DNA of 64,000 bases from Frigididesulfovibrio sp031553235 (GCA_031553235.1 JAVBLS010000007.1:62001-126000); one strand, 5' to 3'; shown: positions 1-8,540, counted from the stretch's first letter. A program made the numbers and translations. Notes: generated by a model from the letters alone, not told the origin.

Positions 1-383
1 CCCTGGTCCAGGCAGGCTTTGAAACCCTGGTGGAAGCCGGCTACGCCCCGGAAATGGCCTATTTTGAGTGCCTGCACGAGGTCAAGCTGATCGTCGACCT
101 GATGTACGAAGGCGGCATGGCCAAAATGCGCAACTCGATCAGCGACACGGCCGAATACGGCGACTATATCACCGGCCCGAAAATCGTCACGGGAGAGACC
201 AAAAAGGCCATGAAGGGTGTGCTCAAAGACATTCAGACCGGCGTCTTTGCCCGCGACTTCATTCTGGAAAACAAGGCCGGCATGGCCTCTTTCAAAGCTA
301 TGCGCCGTCTGCACACCGAACACCCCATCGAGACCGTCGGCACCAAACTGCGCGCCATGATGCCCTGGCTGCAACGCCGCTAG
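1..383 (+). CDS. ilvC: Ketol-acid reductoisomerase, C-terminal part (5' end outside window)
   Basis: The window opens inside this gene; the frame is open from base 3 to the TAG at 381-383. It is the C-terminal part of ketol-acid reductoisomerase, the NADPH- and Mg-dependent enzyme that converts acetohydroxy acids into dihydroxy acids in valine, leucine and isoleucine synthesis. What is visible is the knotted helical C domain: ECLHEVKLIVDLMYEGGM, with acidic metal-binding residues, followed by NSISDTAEYGDY. The Rossmann NADPH domain is missing only because the window starts late. A strong terminator follows, so ilvC ends its transcript here. Family identity is near certain from these motifs. 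Confidence 0.95.
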   Translation, partial: LVQAGFETLVEAGYAPEMAYFECLHEVKLIVDLMYEGGMAKMRNSISDTAEYGDYITGPKIVTGETKKAMKGVLKDIQTGVFARDFILENKAGMASFKAMRRLHTEHPIETVGTKLRAMMPWLQRR

Positions 384-408
384 CGCCTCGTTACGCCCTT
401 CGGTTTTC

Positions 409-446
409 GGAGCCGTTCTCGGGTAAACGGGAACGGCTCCGTTTTT
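409..446 (+). terminator. Intrinsic terminator of ilvC
   Basis: A perfect 10-bp stem (409-418 pairing with 431-440) with a 12-nt loop is followed by five T at 442-446, 25 bases after the ilvC stop. Confidence 0.92.
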
Positions 447-575
447 CAGCCGCATATTTTACCGATTTTCCGCCGCGCATTTTGCCGAATGCAGCCGGAT
501 ACAACCCGACACGTGCGAAATCCGGGCTGAACCAAAACTTCTAATGGCTGTCCCGCCTGTGGAAAAGATACTTTA

Positions 576-777
576 GAGTAAAGTAACTTTGAAAAGTTAC
601 TTTACTCCGACGACCGCGTAAGTGGGCTGCGATTCACGACTACACGGAGGATACTTTCGATTCCCCGGCAGTAGGCTGTCGGCCCATCGAACTTCGCAGC
701 CATTATTTGCTTGCGGGCTCGTTTGGAAGTCCGCCGGCAATATGATTGACTGGGCAATTTCAAAATGAAATTGCTCC
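576..777 (-). repeat. Dispersed palindrome-bounded repeat, copy A (long form)
   Basis: One end is a perfect 14-bp palindrome arm pair (576-589 / 594-607, loop TGAA). The other end is a 9-bp pair (754-762 / 766-774, loop AAA). The conserved core of the family (minus strand, 709-743) reads close to ATTGCCGGCGGACTTCC and then AACGAGCCCGCAAGC. Compared with the other copies, this one holds roughly 100 extra bases between the core and the 14-bp palindrome. It lies just upstream of the rubrerythrin ribosome binding site. Bases 447-575 before it hold no gene I can support. Confidence 0.75.
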
Positions 778-812
778 AGAGTCGGCTCAAGCACCCGAAC
801 AATGGAGGCATC

Positions 813-1388
813 ATGAAATCCCTGAAAGGCACCCGTACCGAAAAGAACATCCTCACCGCGTTTGCCGGCGAGTCCCAGGCCAGAAACCGTTACACTTTCT
901 TCAGCGGGGCGGCCAAAAAAGAAGGTTTTGTCCAGATTGCCGGCCTCTTTCTGGAAACGGCGGACCAGGAGCGTGAGCACGCCAAGCGCCTGTTCAAGTT
1001 TCTGGAAGGCGGCGACGTCGAAATCACCGCCGCCTTTCCGGCCGGGGTCATCGGCTCCACCGTCGACAACCTGCTGGCCTCGGCGGCCGGCGAACATCAC
1101 GAATATACCGAGATGTACCCATCTTTTGCCAAAATAGCCGAAGAAGAGAGTTTTCCCATCGTGGCTGCAACCATGCGCGCCATCGCAGTGGCCGAAGAAA
1201 ACCACGAGCGCCGCTACCTGACCTTCATGCGCAACATCAAAGAAGGCCGCGTCTTTGCCCGTGAACAGGAAGTGGTCTGGCAATGCCGGAACTGCGGCTA
1301 TCTGCACAAGGGCAAAACCGCGCCCGAACTTTGCCCGGCCTGCGCCCATCCCCAGGCGTACTTTGAAGTCCCTGAGCTCTGTATGTGA
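813..1388 (+). CDS. rbr: Rubrerythrin
   Basis: A 191-residue rubrerythrin, a cytoplasmic non-haem diiron peroxidase that reduces hydrogen peroxide with electrons from rubredoxin in anaerobes. The N-terminal ferritin-like four-helix domain shows the typical start LKGTRTEKNILTAFAGESQA and the diiron Glu/His segments (ETADQEREHAKRLF, AEENHERRY). The C-terminal 35 residues are a rubredoxin-like Fe(Cys)4 domain with CRNCGY and CPACAH. The ATG at 813 is chosen because GGAGG lies at 804-808; an open frame upstream runs into a repeat element. It faces dnaA convergently. Length and domain order are normal for the family. Confidence 0.96.
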   Translation: MKSLKGTRTEKNILTAFAGESQARNRYTFFSGAAKKEGFVQIAGLFLETADQEREHAKRLFKFLEGGDVEITAAFPAGVIGSTVDNLLASAAGEHHEYTEMYPSFAKIAEEESFPIVAATMRAIAVAEENHERRYLTFMRNIKEGRVFAREQEVVWQCRNCGYLHKGKTAPELCPACAHPQAYFEVPELCM

Positions 1389-1412
1389 GATAACGGGCAA
1401 CTGCATCATCAA

Positions 1413-1531
1413 AGCAAGTAAACTTTTTCAAAGCTCATTTGCTCCAGGATCTGTTTCCAAGAGGAAAGCTGGCCTTCTTGTGCAGGGATGTGGACTCTAA
1501 TGGTCCTCACCCGGAGCAAGAAGGCCAGCTT
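1413..1531. repeat. Inverted repeat between convergent rbr and dnaA, plus degenerate repeat end
   Basis: A perfect 15-bp inverted repeat (1466-1480 / 1517-1531) is separated by 36 bases, which themselves can form a short ggac/gtcc stem. Just before it, 1413-1445 is an imperfect palindrome resembling an end of the dispersed repeat family. It lies between two convergent genes, so a bidirectional transcription stop is one possible role, but there is no clear T-run. Confidence 0.55.
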
Positions 1532-1571
1532 GACGCAGTATTTGGACGAAAGATTTATTTGGGAACGGCTC

Positions 1572-2951
1572 CTACGCTACGGAGTTGCGTTCAATCAAGG
1601 CCACGGCGCCGGCCATACGGCGACCAAGAACGGTTTGGCGGGAGATCTCGCGTTCAAAGTTGGTGATGCCTTTGATCACGGTGGAGTGCCGGCGGTTGAA
1701 GGATTTGCCAATGGCCTCCAGAGACATGTCGGTATGTTTGCGGGCCAGATAAAAAGCGGTATTGCGGGCGGCCACGTAATCCTGTTTCTTGACCACGGAA
1801 AGCAACTGTTCGCGGGAGAGGCCAAAGCCGCGGCAGACCTGGCGGATAATCTCGTCAAGATCCAGGGCCGGGTTGTCGTTGGCAAATTGGCGCACCACCT
1901 CCAGGGCCATGCGGGCGGTGATCAGGCCGTTGCACAGCCGGGCTTTCAGGATCAGGCTCCGCAGGCAGCTTTCGATCTGGCGCACATCGGCGCAAAGGTG
2001 CCGGACCAAGACATCCTCGGCCTCGTCGGGCAACAGCACCTGATGCACCGAAGCCTTGCGGCGCAGAATCCGCCGGCGGGTATCTTCGTCCGGGCACTCG
2101 ATGCAGCCCACCACCCCGGCGGTCAGACGCGACAACAGGCACTCGTCCATGGCGCGCAAATCGCGGGGCAGGAACGAACTGGTGAAGACAATCTTGCTTC
2201 CCCTGGCGCGCAGGGCCTCAAGAGTGGCCAGGAGTTCGGCCTGGGTCTTCTCTTTTTCCTGAAGAAAATGCACGTCTTCGAGCAACAGGAGATCGCAGGA
2301 ACGGTAGCGGGCCTTGAAACGGTCGAGATCCCGGGATTTTAGGGCCAGATAAAACTGCGAAGCGAATGTTTCCGCGTTCAGATACTCAACCCGAGGCTGG
2401 GCGCGGTTGCAGGCGGCGCCCAGGGTCTTGCCCACGGCCTGCATCAGGTGGGTCTTGCCAAGACCGGGGCCGGAACTGAGAAATAAAATGTCGAAGCCCG
2501 AGTCGCGGCAGACGCTCTGTGAAGCAGCAAAGGCCAAATCGTTGGACGGCCCGACAACAAAATCTTCAAACGAGTGGCGCCACAAAAAGGCAGGCGCGGC
2601 CGGGGCGGCCGGTACCTGCAGCGGCAAGGCAAGCTGCTGCGCGGGCGCGGCCGGCGGTAAGGGCTTGGGCTCGACCCGCTTTGCGGCCGGAGCGGCCGCA
2701 CCGGCGGATATCGTAAGGTGCGGGGGCATCGCACAGGCCTGGGCCGCAGCCTCGTTCAAAACGCCAAGAAAACGCGAGCGCACGCATCCAGCCGCGTATT
2801 CGCCGGGAGCAAGCAACACAAGCTCCTTACCGTCGAACTCAGGCAAAGAGTTGCCCTCAGCCGGAACAAGGGGGGCTATCCACACCTTGAACTCACCGGC
2901 CGGAAGGGTTTTTTCCAGCTTTTCCCGAATTTTTGACCAGACCGTTTGCAT
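1572..2951 (-). CDS. dnaA: DnaA-type replication initiator (divergent paralogue likely)
   Basis: A 459-residue DnaA homologue, an AAA+ ATPase that binds 9-mer boxes and opens DNA at the origin. Domain I begins MQTVWSKIREKLEK. A Pro/Ala-rich linker follows, then the AAA+ domain with Walker A GPGLGKTH and Walker B LLLLEDVH, and a C-terminal DNA-binding domain. The recognition motif is atypical: where most DnaA proteins have G-x-R-D-H-[ST]-T, this one reads NRRHSTV, one residue shorter and without the Asp. No dnaN, recF or gyrB is adjacent, which also suggests a second DnaA copy. ATG 2951 is preferred because it matches the usual N-terminus; a TTG at 2987 is possible. Neither has a strong ribosome binding site. 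Confidence 0.88.
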   Translation of the reverse strand: MQTVWSKIREKLEKTLPAGEFKVWIAPLVPAEGNSLPEFDGKELVLLAPGEYAAGCVRSRFLGVLNEAAAQACAMPPHLTISAGAAAPAAKRVEPKPLPPAAPAQQLALPLQVPAAPAAPAFLWRHSFEDFVVGPSNDLAFAASQSVCRDSGFDILFLSSGPGLGKTHLMQAVGKTLGAACNRAQPRVEYLNAETFASQFYLALKSRDLDRFKARYRSCDLLLLEDVHFLQEKEKTQAELLATLEALRARGSKIVFTSSFLPRDLRAMDECLLSRLTAGVVGCIECPDEDTRRRILRRKASVHQVLLPDEAEDVLVRHLCADVRQIESCLRSLILKARLCNGLITARMALEVVRQFANDNPALDLDEIIRQVCRGFGLSREQLLSVVKKQDYVAARNTAFYLARKHTDMSLEAIGKSFNRRHSTVIKGITNFEREISRQTVLGRRMAGAVALIERNSVA

Positions 2952-3348
2952 AGGTGAAGTTTTAAGTGAAGCATCAGCTTTCGCCAAGGGGCATTTTCCG
3001 CCCGCAGCACTGTCAAGACATTCTTTGCCTCAACAAGGCTTATCCGTTACAATATATTGAAATTTATGATAAAAATTGACGAGGAAGAAACACGCAGACT
3101 TGGTCTAAGCCCTTGGCGTTCATGGACATCGGCGCCTGGAACACGCCCGTCCCCACAGGAGGAAAAAAGTATTTCAACATAGTGCTTTCAAATTTTCTCC
3201 AGATAACTCATGATAACTCCTATTTTCATCATTATATGCATCTTTCGTGGAAAATAATTTTTTCTTCAAGAAAACCTTGAGCTTTCAATATATAAAAATA
3301 CTATAAATAATTACACATAATTATCAACAGAGATTGGCGCTCGAAAGC
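2952..3348. other. AT-rich region upstream of dnaA; possible DnaA-box cluster
   Basis: No gene is supported here. The stretch 3180-3330 is strikingly AT-rich for this genome. Nine-mers close to TTATCCACA occur at 3040-3048 (TTATCCGTT), 3246-3254 (minus strand TTTTCCACG) and 3321-3329 (TTATCAACA). This could be the dnaA promoter and autoregulatory region, or an origin. The atypical DnaA and the absence of dnaN argue for caution. I cannot compute GC skew from the window. Confidence 0.3.
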
Positions 3349-3349
3349 A

Positions 3350-3411
3350 CCTGTGCGTTGCTGCACAGGCGCTCCGCCCCTCAACCTGTACGGGCCGAGG
3401 GGCGGAGCGCC
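3350..3411. repeat. Two stacked GC-rich hairpins downstream of thyX
   Basis: A 7-bp stem (3350-3356 / 3363-3369) abuts a perfect 15-bp stem (3368-3382 / 3397-3411, 14-nt loop). The structure lies about 120 bases beyond the thyX stop on its transcript side. It has no T-run in either direction, so a Rho-independent terminator of the usual kind is not supported; a 3'-end or barrier structure is possible. Bases 3412-3532 hold nothing I recognise. Confidence 0.55.
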
Positions 3412-3532
3412 ATCGAAAACAGCGACATCTGGGAAGAACCGGGGATGAACCTCCGATTTCGGGACAAACAAGGCGGTTTCTGTCGTCGATGCCGATACCT
3501 GGGAAAAAATACCCGGGCGCCGACAGGCCGGC

Positions 3533-4270
3533 TCAGGCCCGGGAGTTCCGACAAGGGGGGTACTTGCCGCAGGTGAAGCGCTCCCCTTCGGGGCAGCAGC
3601 CCAGGCGTTCGCAGCGGGCTCCGGCCGAGGCAAAAACCACCGGCAACACCTTGCGGCATTCGGCCAGTATGGCTTCGGCCAGAGCGCGGATTTCCCATTG
3701 GGCTCGGGCGCAGCAACGGTGCTCAAAAAAATTAAGCAGAGAGCGACAGTTCATGGTCAGGACGATCCGGGTCTCCGCCGCCTGGGGCAGCAGAAACCGG
3801 GCGTCTTCCTTGGCTTTGTCCTTGCGCCCGGCGGCCTCAAGCTCTTCTTTGATTTCCGTGTAGGCGGCGCCAATTTCTTCGATGCAGCGCAGGAAGCGGG
3901 CTTTGGCTTTGGGGTTTTTGGCAATGGCCGGGGGTAGAATATAGTTGAAGCCGCTGCCGTCGACATAGCGCTGGCTTTGCTGCGAGTAGGAGGCAATGCG
4001 ATGGCGCACCAGTTGGTGGGTTAGGGCACGGGAAACGCCCTCGGCCGCAAACGTAAAGGACACGTGCTCCACCGGGCTGACGTGGCCGGACTCCACCACT
4101 TTGGTTACAAATTCGGTCTGTTGCTCAACCGAAATCTCCCCGGCCAAGAGCCGGGGCCACATATCGGCCACAAAGCCCGCATGGTAGCATTGGCGAAAGG
4201 CGGTATAGATCAGCGAAAGGGGTTCGGGGGTATGGGCCAAAAGCTCGACCCGCAGGCGGGTTTCAGACAT
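3533..4270 (-). CDS. thyX: Flavin-dependent thymidylate synthase ThyX
   Basis: A 245-residue ThyX, which makes dTMP from dUMP using methylene-tetrahydrofolate and reduced FAD; it replaces ThyA. The diagnostic RHRxxSxxxxSxRY motif is present as RHRIASYSQQSQRY, and the late segment TMNCRSLLNFFEHR carries the substrate-contacting Arg/Asn/His. The C-terminus has an extra Cys-rich tail (CERLGCC, then TCGKYPPC; five Cys) beyond the catalytic core, possibly a metal site. AAAGGAG precedes the ATG. It lies 31 bases after ruvB on the same strand, so it is probably co-transcribed with ruvAB. Confidence 0.95.
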   Translation of the reverse strand: MSETRLRVELLAHTPEPLSLIYTAFRQCYHAGFVADMWPRLLAGEISVEQQTEFVTKVVESGHVSPVEHVSFTFAAEGVSRALTHQLVRHRIASYSQQSQRYVDGSGFNYILPPAIAKNPKAKARFLRCIEEIGAAYTEIKEELEAAGRKDKAKEDARFLLPQAAETRIVLTMNCRSLLNFFEHRCCARAQWEIRALAEAILAECRKVLPVVFASAGARCERLGCCPEGERFTCGKYPPCRNSRA

Positions 4271-4301
4271 GGGGGGGCTCCTTTGAGGGCGAAAAGGACG
4301 G

Positions 4302-5270
4302 TCAGGCCAGAAGGTTCAGATGCCGGTACGCCTTGGCCGTGGCCATGCGGCCACGCGGCGTGCGCTTGAGAAAGCCGCTCTGGATCAAATACGGCTCGTA
4401 AATTTCCTCAATGGTCCGCTCGTCCTCGGAGCAGGCCACAGCCAGGGTTTTCAGGCCGGCCGGCCCACCGCCGTAGTGCTCGATGAGCACGGACAAGAGT
4501 TTGCGGTCCATGGCGTCCAGACCGCTTTCGTCGACGTCCATGCGGGCCAGGGCGTGGGCGGCCTCGGCCTCGCCCACCTCCTCTTTACCGCGCACTCCAG
4601 CGAAATCGCGCACTCGACGCAGCAGCCGGTTGGCGATGCGCGGTGTGCCGCGCGAACGCCGGCCGATCTCCAGGGCGCCGGGCTTGGTGAGCCGCACGCC
4701 AAGAATCCGGGCCGTGCGGGTGACGATTTGGGCCAACTCGCCCGGGGAATAGAACTCCAGGCGCAGAATCACCCCGAATCGATCGCGCAGGGGCGAAGAC
4801 AGCAGGCCGATACGGGTGGTGGCCCCAACCAGGGTGAAAGGCTCGAGATCGATCTTTACGGTGCGCGCGCCCGGTCCCTGGCCGATGACCAGGTCTAGCT
4901 TGAAATCTTCCATGGCCGGGTACAGCACCTCCTCGACGGCAATGGGCATGCGGTGGATCTCGTCCACAAACAGAATATCGTTGCGGCCGAGGTTCGTCAG
5001 AATGGCGGCGAGATCGCCGCTGCGCTCCAGCACCGGACCCGAGGTGGCAACAATGTTCACCCCCATCTCGGCGGCCATGATCTGGGCCAGAGTGGTTTTG
5101 CCCAGACCCGGATTGCCGTGGAACAGGGTATGATCCAAGGCCTGACCGCGCGCAACCGCAGCCTGCAGGAAGACCTGCAGGTTGGCCCGTAAGTCTTCGT
5201 GCCCGATGAATTCTGAAAGTTTTCGGGGCCGCAGTTGCTCGTCAGGGTTCGTGGCGCAGGCGTCGTTCAT
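4302..5270 (-). CDS. ruvB: Holliday junction branch migration ATPase RuvB
   Basis: A 322-residue RuvB, the hexameric AAA+ motor that drives Holliday junction branch migration with RuvA. Walker A is GNPGLGKTT, Walker B is LFVDEIHRM, and sensor 1 is VGATTRIGLLSSPLRDRFG. The C-terminal winged helix is present (GGGPAGLKTLA, then YLIQSGFLKRTPRGR). The start overlaps the ruvA stop by 4 bases (ATGA), so the two are translationally coupled. Length is typical. No ruvC is visible in the window. Confidence 0.97.
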   Translation of the reverse strand: MNDACATNPDEQLRPRKLSEFIGHEDLRANLQVFLQAAVARGQALDHTLFHGNPGLGKTTLAQIMAAEMGVNIVATSGPVLERSGDLAAILTNLGRNDILFVDEIHRMPIAVEEVLYPAMEDFKLDLVIGQGPGARTVKIDLEPFTLVGATTRIGLLSSPLRDRFGVILRLEFYSPGELAQIVTRTARILGVRLTKPGALEIGRRSRGTPRIANRLLRRVRDFAGVRGKEEVGEAEAAHALARMDVDESGLDAMDRKLLSVLIEHYGGGPAGLKTLAVACSEDERTIEEIYEPYLIQSGFLKRTPRGRMATAKAYRHLNLLA

Positions 5271-5872
5271 TGTCTGGCCTTTGCAAGGGCTTTGAGCGAG
5301 GCACGCAGAAGGCCGCCTACGTCGAGATCCGGCTCATCCTCCAAGATCTTTTTGACCACAAATAAGGCCTCGTCTTCGTCATAGCCGAGATTGGCCAGAC
5401 CGGCCACGGCATCGGCCAGCAGGCCGCTGGGCCGGTCCTTGGCGGCCGAAGCGGTCGGTAGATCACCCTGCTTCAATTTGTACTTTAACTCCAGAAGCAG
5501 TTGCTGGGCGGTTTTTTTGCCGATGCCCGGCACCCTGGTCAGGGAAAGGACGTCTTCCTGGGCGGTGAGCCGGCGCAGATCGTCCGGACGATAGACCGAA
5601 AGCACGGCCACGGCCGTGCGCGCTCCCACCCGGTTGATCGAGGTCAGGATCAAAAAAGTCTCGCGCTCGTCCCAGGTCTCAAAGCCGAACAGTTCCAAAG
5701 CGTCTTCGCGCACCACGGTGCAGATGAAAAAACGCACTGCACCGCCTTTGTCGGGCAGGCGGGACAGGGTATGGCCGGGCAGGCGGACTTCATAGCCCAC
5801 TCCGCCGTCGGTGGCCACCACACAGCCATCCTCGGTGGTTTCGACGACACGTCCTTCAATATAGGCAATCAT
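5267..5872 (-). CDS. ruvA: Holliday junction DNA-binding protein RuvA
   Basis: A 201-residue RuvA, the tetramer that holds four-way junctions open for RuvB. The N-terminal OB fold starts MIAYIEGRVVETTEDG. The middle has tandem helix-hairpin-helix motifs (VGARTAVAVLS and VPGIGKKTAQQLLLELK), and a C-terminal three-helix domain ends in LKALAKAR and contacts RuvB. I chose the ATG at 5872 because AAGGAG lies just upstream and the protein then begins as RuvA usually does; the frame is open further up without similarity. First gene of the minus-strand ruvA-ruvB-thyX group. Confidence 0.96.
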   Translation of the reverse strand: MIAYIEGRVVETTEDGCVVATDGGVGYEVRLPGHTLSRLPDKGGAVRFFICTVVREDALELFGFETWDERETFLILTSINRVGARTAVAVLSVYRPDDLRRLTAQEDVLSLTRVPGIGKKTAQQLLLELKYKLKQGDLPTASAAKDRPSGLLADAVAGLANLGYDEDEALFVVKKILEDEPDLDVGGLLRASLKALAKARQ

Positions 5873-6091
5873 GGGCACTCCTTGGCGGAAGATCGTACCC
5901 CATTGCGGCCGGGATGAGAAGCCACAGTCAGGCGTCTCTTTTTTGAGTTCGTCGGAAAAAGAACACTCCTTTTGCTTTTGGGTTTGACAAATTTTTCCCC
6001 CGCAGATAGAAGCGAAATCTGATAAGCTATATAATGCAGCATCAAAATATTTAGCTTTTTTGATATACCGCAAATATTACAGGGAGAACTT

Positions 6092-8479
6092 ATGAACCTT
6101 CGCATGAAACTCTTGCTGCCCATCATCCTGCTGATGATCCTCATGAGCGGAGTCAGCGGCTACTTTTCTTACCAAGAGTCGGCGAAAAGCCTGCGCAGCG
6201 CCCTCATGGACAATATGGAGGGTGAAGCCAAAGCGCTTGTCCGGGCCGCCGACGAAATGACCAAAGGTGCCCGCGCCGACATTCGGCGCGTTGCTGTCCG
6301 GCAGGACGTAACCGGCTTTTATGCGACGGACATCCACAACAAAGAAAACGGCCTGACCTTTTCCGACTCTCTGGAACAAATCCGTCAAACCTACCCGGAT
6401 TTCGAGCGGCTCAGCCTGATGGATGATAAGGGCGTTATCGTCGCCTCGTCCGACAAAAGCACCATCGGGCGGGACTTCAAAGACCGCAACTACTTTCAGG
6501 CCGCCATCCGGGGCGAGGTTTTTCTTGCCCCGCCGTTCAAAAGCAGCGTGACCAACAAAGGCGTCATGGCGGTTGCGGCGCCGATTACACTGAACGGTAA
6601 AATCGTTGGTGCCTCTTACTGCATCCTCTCCCTGGAAGGTCTCTACGCCCAATCGGTGGCTCCGGTGAAGATCGGCGCTCACGGCCACGCTTTCCTCCTC
6701 GGCCCCGACGGCCTCATTGCCGCGCACAAAAATGCGGAATGGGTGTTCAACAACAGCCTGCCCTCGGTCCCCTATTACAAAAAAATGGCCGGAGCCGATC
6801 AGGAAGGCGTGCTGGATTTCATCGGCAACACCGGGGCGCATGTATTCAACTATCACGCCAAAAGCGTCGACTCCAAGCTCACGGCCGTGGTCCAGGCGGA
6901 ATATGACGACGTGTTTTCCGGCTTGAGCGATATGCGAACCATGTCGGTGATCGTGGCCGTGGTGGCGGTGATTGTCGCCGCGGTGCTGCTGATTCTGCTC
7001 CTGCAGCCGATGCTGCGCGATATTAACGCGGGCATGGCTTTTGCCGGAAGAATCGCAGCCGGTGATCTTTCCGGCAGCCTGAAGGTCAGCCGCAAGGATG
7101 AACTCGGCAAACTGGCCGACGCCCTGCGCTCCATTCCCGAATCCCTGAAGCAAATCATCGCCGAATACAAAACCTTGGAACATAATGTGGAAGGCGGACG
7201 GCTCGGAGCCGAGGGAGACGCCGCCCGCTTCTCCGGCGACTTCGCCACCCTAATTCAAGGCACCAACGCCGTTCTGGCCCGCTTCCGGCAGGTCTTGAAC
7301 GCCATTCCTTCCCCTGTGGTAGTGCTGGATAAGGATGCCAAAGCCGTTTTTCTGAACAGCAAAGCGCAGGAAATCGCCGGAACCGACTATGCCGGCAAAA
7401 CCTGCGGCGAGTTGTTCACCCGCGAGGATTTCATGACCGAATCCTGCGGCCTGCGCAAGGCCCTGGCCACACTGCGGCCGGCAAGCAGCGAGACCGTGGC
7501 CCATCCCGGCGGCAAGACCATGGACGTCAGTTACACGGCCATCCCCATGCTTGACGGTAACGGCAAGCTGAGCGCGGTGCTCCAATTGGTCATCGACTTG
7601 ACCCAGATCAAAAACACCCAGCGCACCATTCTCGAGGTGGCCGCACAGGCCCAGGCCATTTCCGACCGGGTGGCCGCCGCCTCGGAGCAGCTCTCGGCCC
7701 AGGTGGGACAGGTCGTCAAGGGCACAGAAGTCCAGCGCGACCGCGTGGGTTCCACGGTCACGGCCATGGAAGAAATGAACGTTACGGTCATGGAGGTGGC
7801 CCGCAGCGCCGGCCAGGCCAGTGAGCAGGCCGACGGCACCCGGGCCAAGGCGAACGAAGGCGCCGAACTGGTCAACAGGGTCATCGGCGCCATCCGGCAG
7901 GTCAATCAGGTGGCCACGGAACTGCAAAGCGACATGCAGGAGCTCGGCGGCCAGGCCGAGGCCATCGGCGGAGTGATGAACGTCATTTCCGACATTGCCG
8001 ACCAGACCAACCTGCTGGCCCTGAATGCGGCCATTGAAGCGGCCCGGGCGGGCGAAGCCGGGCGCGGCTTTGCCGTGGTGGCCGACGAAGTGCGCAAGCT
8101 GGCCGAAAAGACCATGAGCGCCACCACCGAGGTCGGCTCCAGCATCAGGGGCATCCAGAGCTCCGCCGGCAACAACATCCGGCGGGTGGGCGAAGCGGCC
8201 AAAAGCGTGGCCGAAGCCACAGAGTTGGCCGGCACATCGGGCGAAGCCCTGCAGCAGATCGTCGGCCTGGCCTCGCAGAACGCAGCGATCATTTCCGGCA
8301 TCGCCACGGCGGCCGAAGAACAATCCGCCACTTCGGAAGAAATCAACCGCTCTATTGACGAGATCAACCGCATCGCGGCCGAAACCAGCGCCGGCATGCA
8401 TCAGTCCGGAGAAGCCGTGCAGGAGCTTGCCCGCATGTCGCACGAGCTCAAGGTGCTTTTGGAAAAGTTACGTGCATGA
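6092..8479 (+). CDS. Methyl-accepting chemotaxis protein with Cache, HAMP and PAS domains
   Basis: A 795-residue transmembrane chemoreceptor. TM1 is about residues 7-27. A periplasmic Cache-like sensor with two PAS-like lobes spans roughly 35-280 (RLSLMDDKGVIVASS, DRNYFQAAIRGE), TM2 roughly 283-306, and then a HAMP segment. A cytoplasmic PAS domain starts near 397 (NAIPSPVVVLDKDAKAVFLN). The signalling hairpin near 640-673 carries NLLALNAAIEAARAGEAGRG. It would signal to a CheA-CheW complex encoded elsewhere. The ligand is unknown; Cache sensors often bind small carboxylates or amino acids. AGGGAGA precedes the ATG. A shared terminator separates it from waaF. Confidence 0.95.
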   Translation: MNLRMKLLLPIILLMILMSGVSGYFSYQESAKSLRSALMDNMEGEAKALVRAADEMTKGARADIRRVAVRQDVTGFYATDIHNKENGLTFSDSLEQIRQTYPDFERLSLMDDKGVIVASSDKSTIGRDFKDRNYFQAAIRGEVFLAPPFKSSVTNKGVMAVAAPITLNGKIVGASYCILSLEGLYAQSVAPVKIGAHGHAFLLGPDGLIAAHKNAEWVFNNSLPSVPYYKKMAGADQEGVLDFIGNTGAHVFNYHAKSVDSKLTAVVQAEYDDVFSGLSDMRTMSVIVAVVAVIVAAVLLILLLQPMLRDINAGMAFAGRIAAGDLSGSLKVSRKDELGKLADALRSIPESLKQIIAEYKTLEHNVEGGRLGAEGDAARFSGDFATLIQGTNAVLARFRQVLNAIPSPVVVLDKDAKAVFLNSKAQEIAGTDYAGKTCGELFTREDFMTESCGLRKALATLRPASSETVAHPGGKTMDVSYTAIPMLDGNGKLSAVLQLVIDLTQIKNTQRTILEVAAQAQAISDRVAAASEQLSAQVGQVVKGTEVQRDRVGSTVTAMEEMNVTVMEVARSAGQASEQADGTRAKANEGAELVNRVIGAIRQVNQVATELQSDMQELGGQAEAIGGVMNVISDIADQTNLLALNAAIEAARAGEAGRGFAVVADEVRKLAEKTMSATTEVGSSIRGIQSSAGNNIRRVGEAAKSVAEATELAGTSGEALQQIVGLASQNAAIISGIATAAEEQSATSEEINRSIDEINRIAAETSAGMHQSGEAVQELARMSHELKVLLEKLRA

Positions 8480-8496
8480 CCTTCCGGCCCATACGG

Positions 8497-8540
8497 CAAT
8501 GAAAAACGGCAGCTCCTTTCGGAACCGCCGTTTTTCATTG
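8497..8540. terminator. Bidirectional terminator between mcp and waaF
   Basis: A perfect 14-bp stem (8497-8510 / 8527-8540, 16-nt loop) with A5 in the left arm and T5 in the right arm acts symmetrically for the two convergent genes. It overlaps the last codons of waaF. Confidence 0.85.

Noticed and set aside
2444..3060. Several open frames opposite and upstream of dnaA
   Set aside because: Pro/Arg/Ala-rich shadow frames of the dnaA linker; no start signal or similarity.
5984..6035. TTGACA and TATAAT upstream of the chemoreceptor
   Set aside because: The boxes are 40 bases apart, too far for one sigma-70 promoter; I could not place a reliable partner for either.
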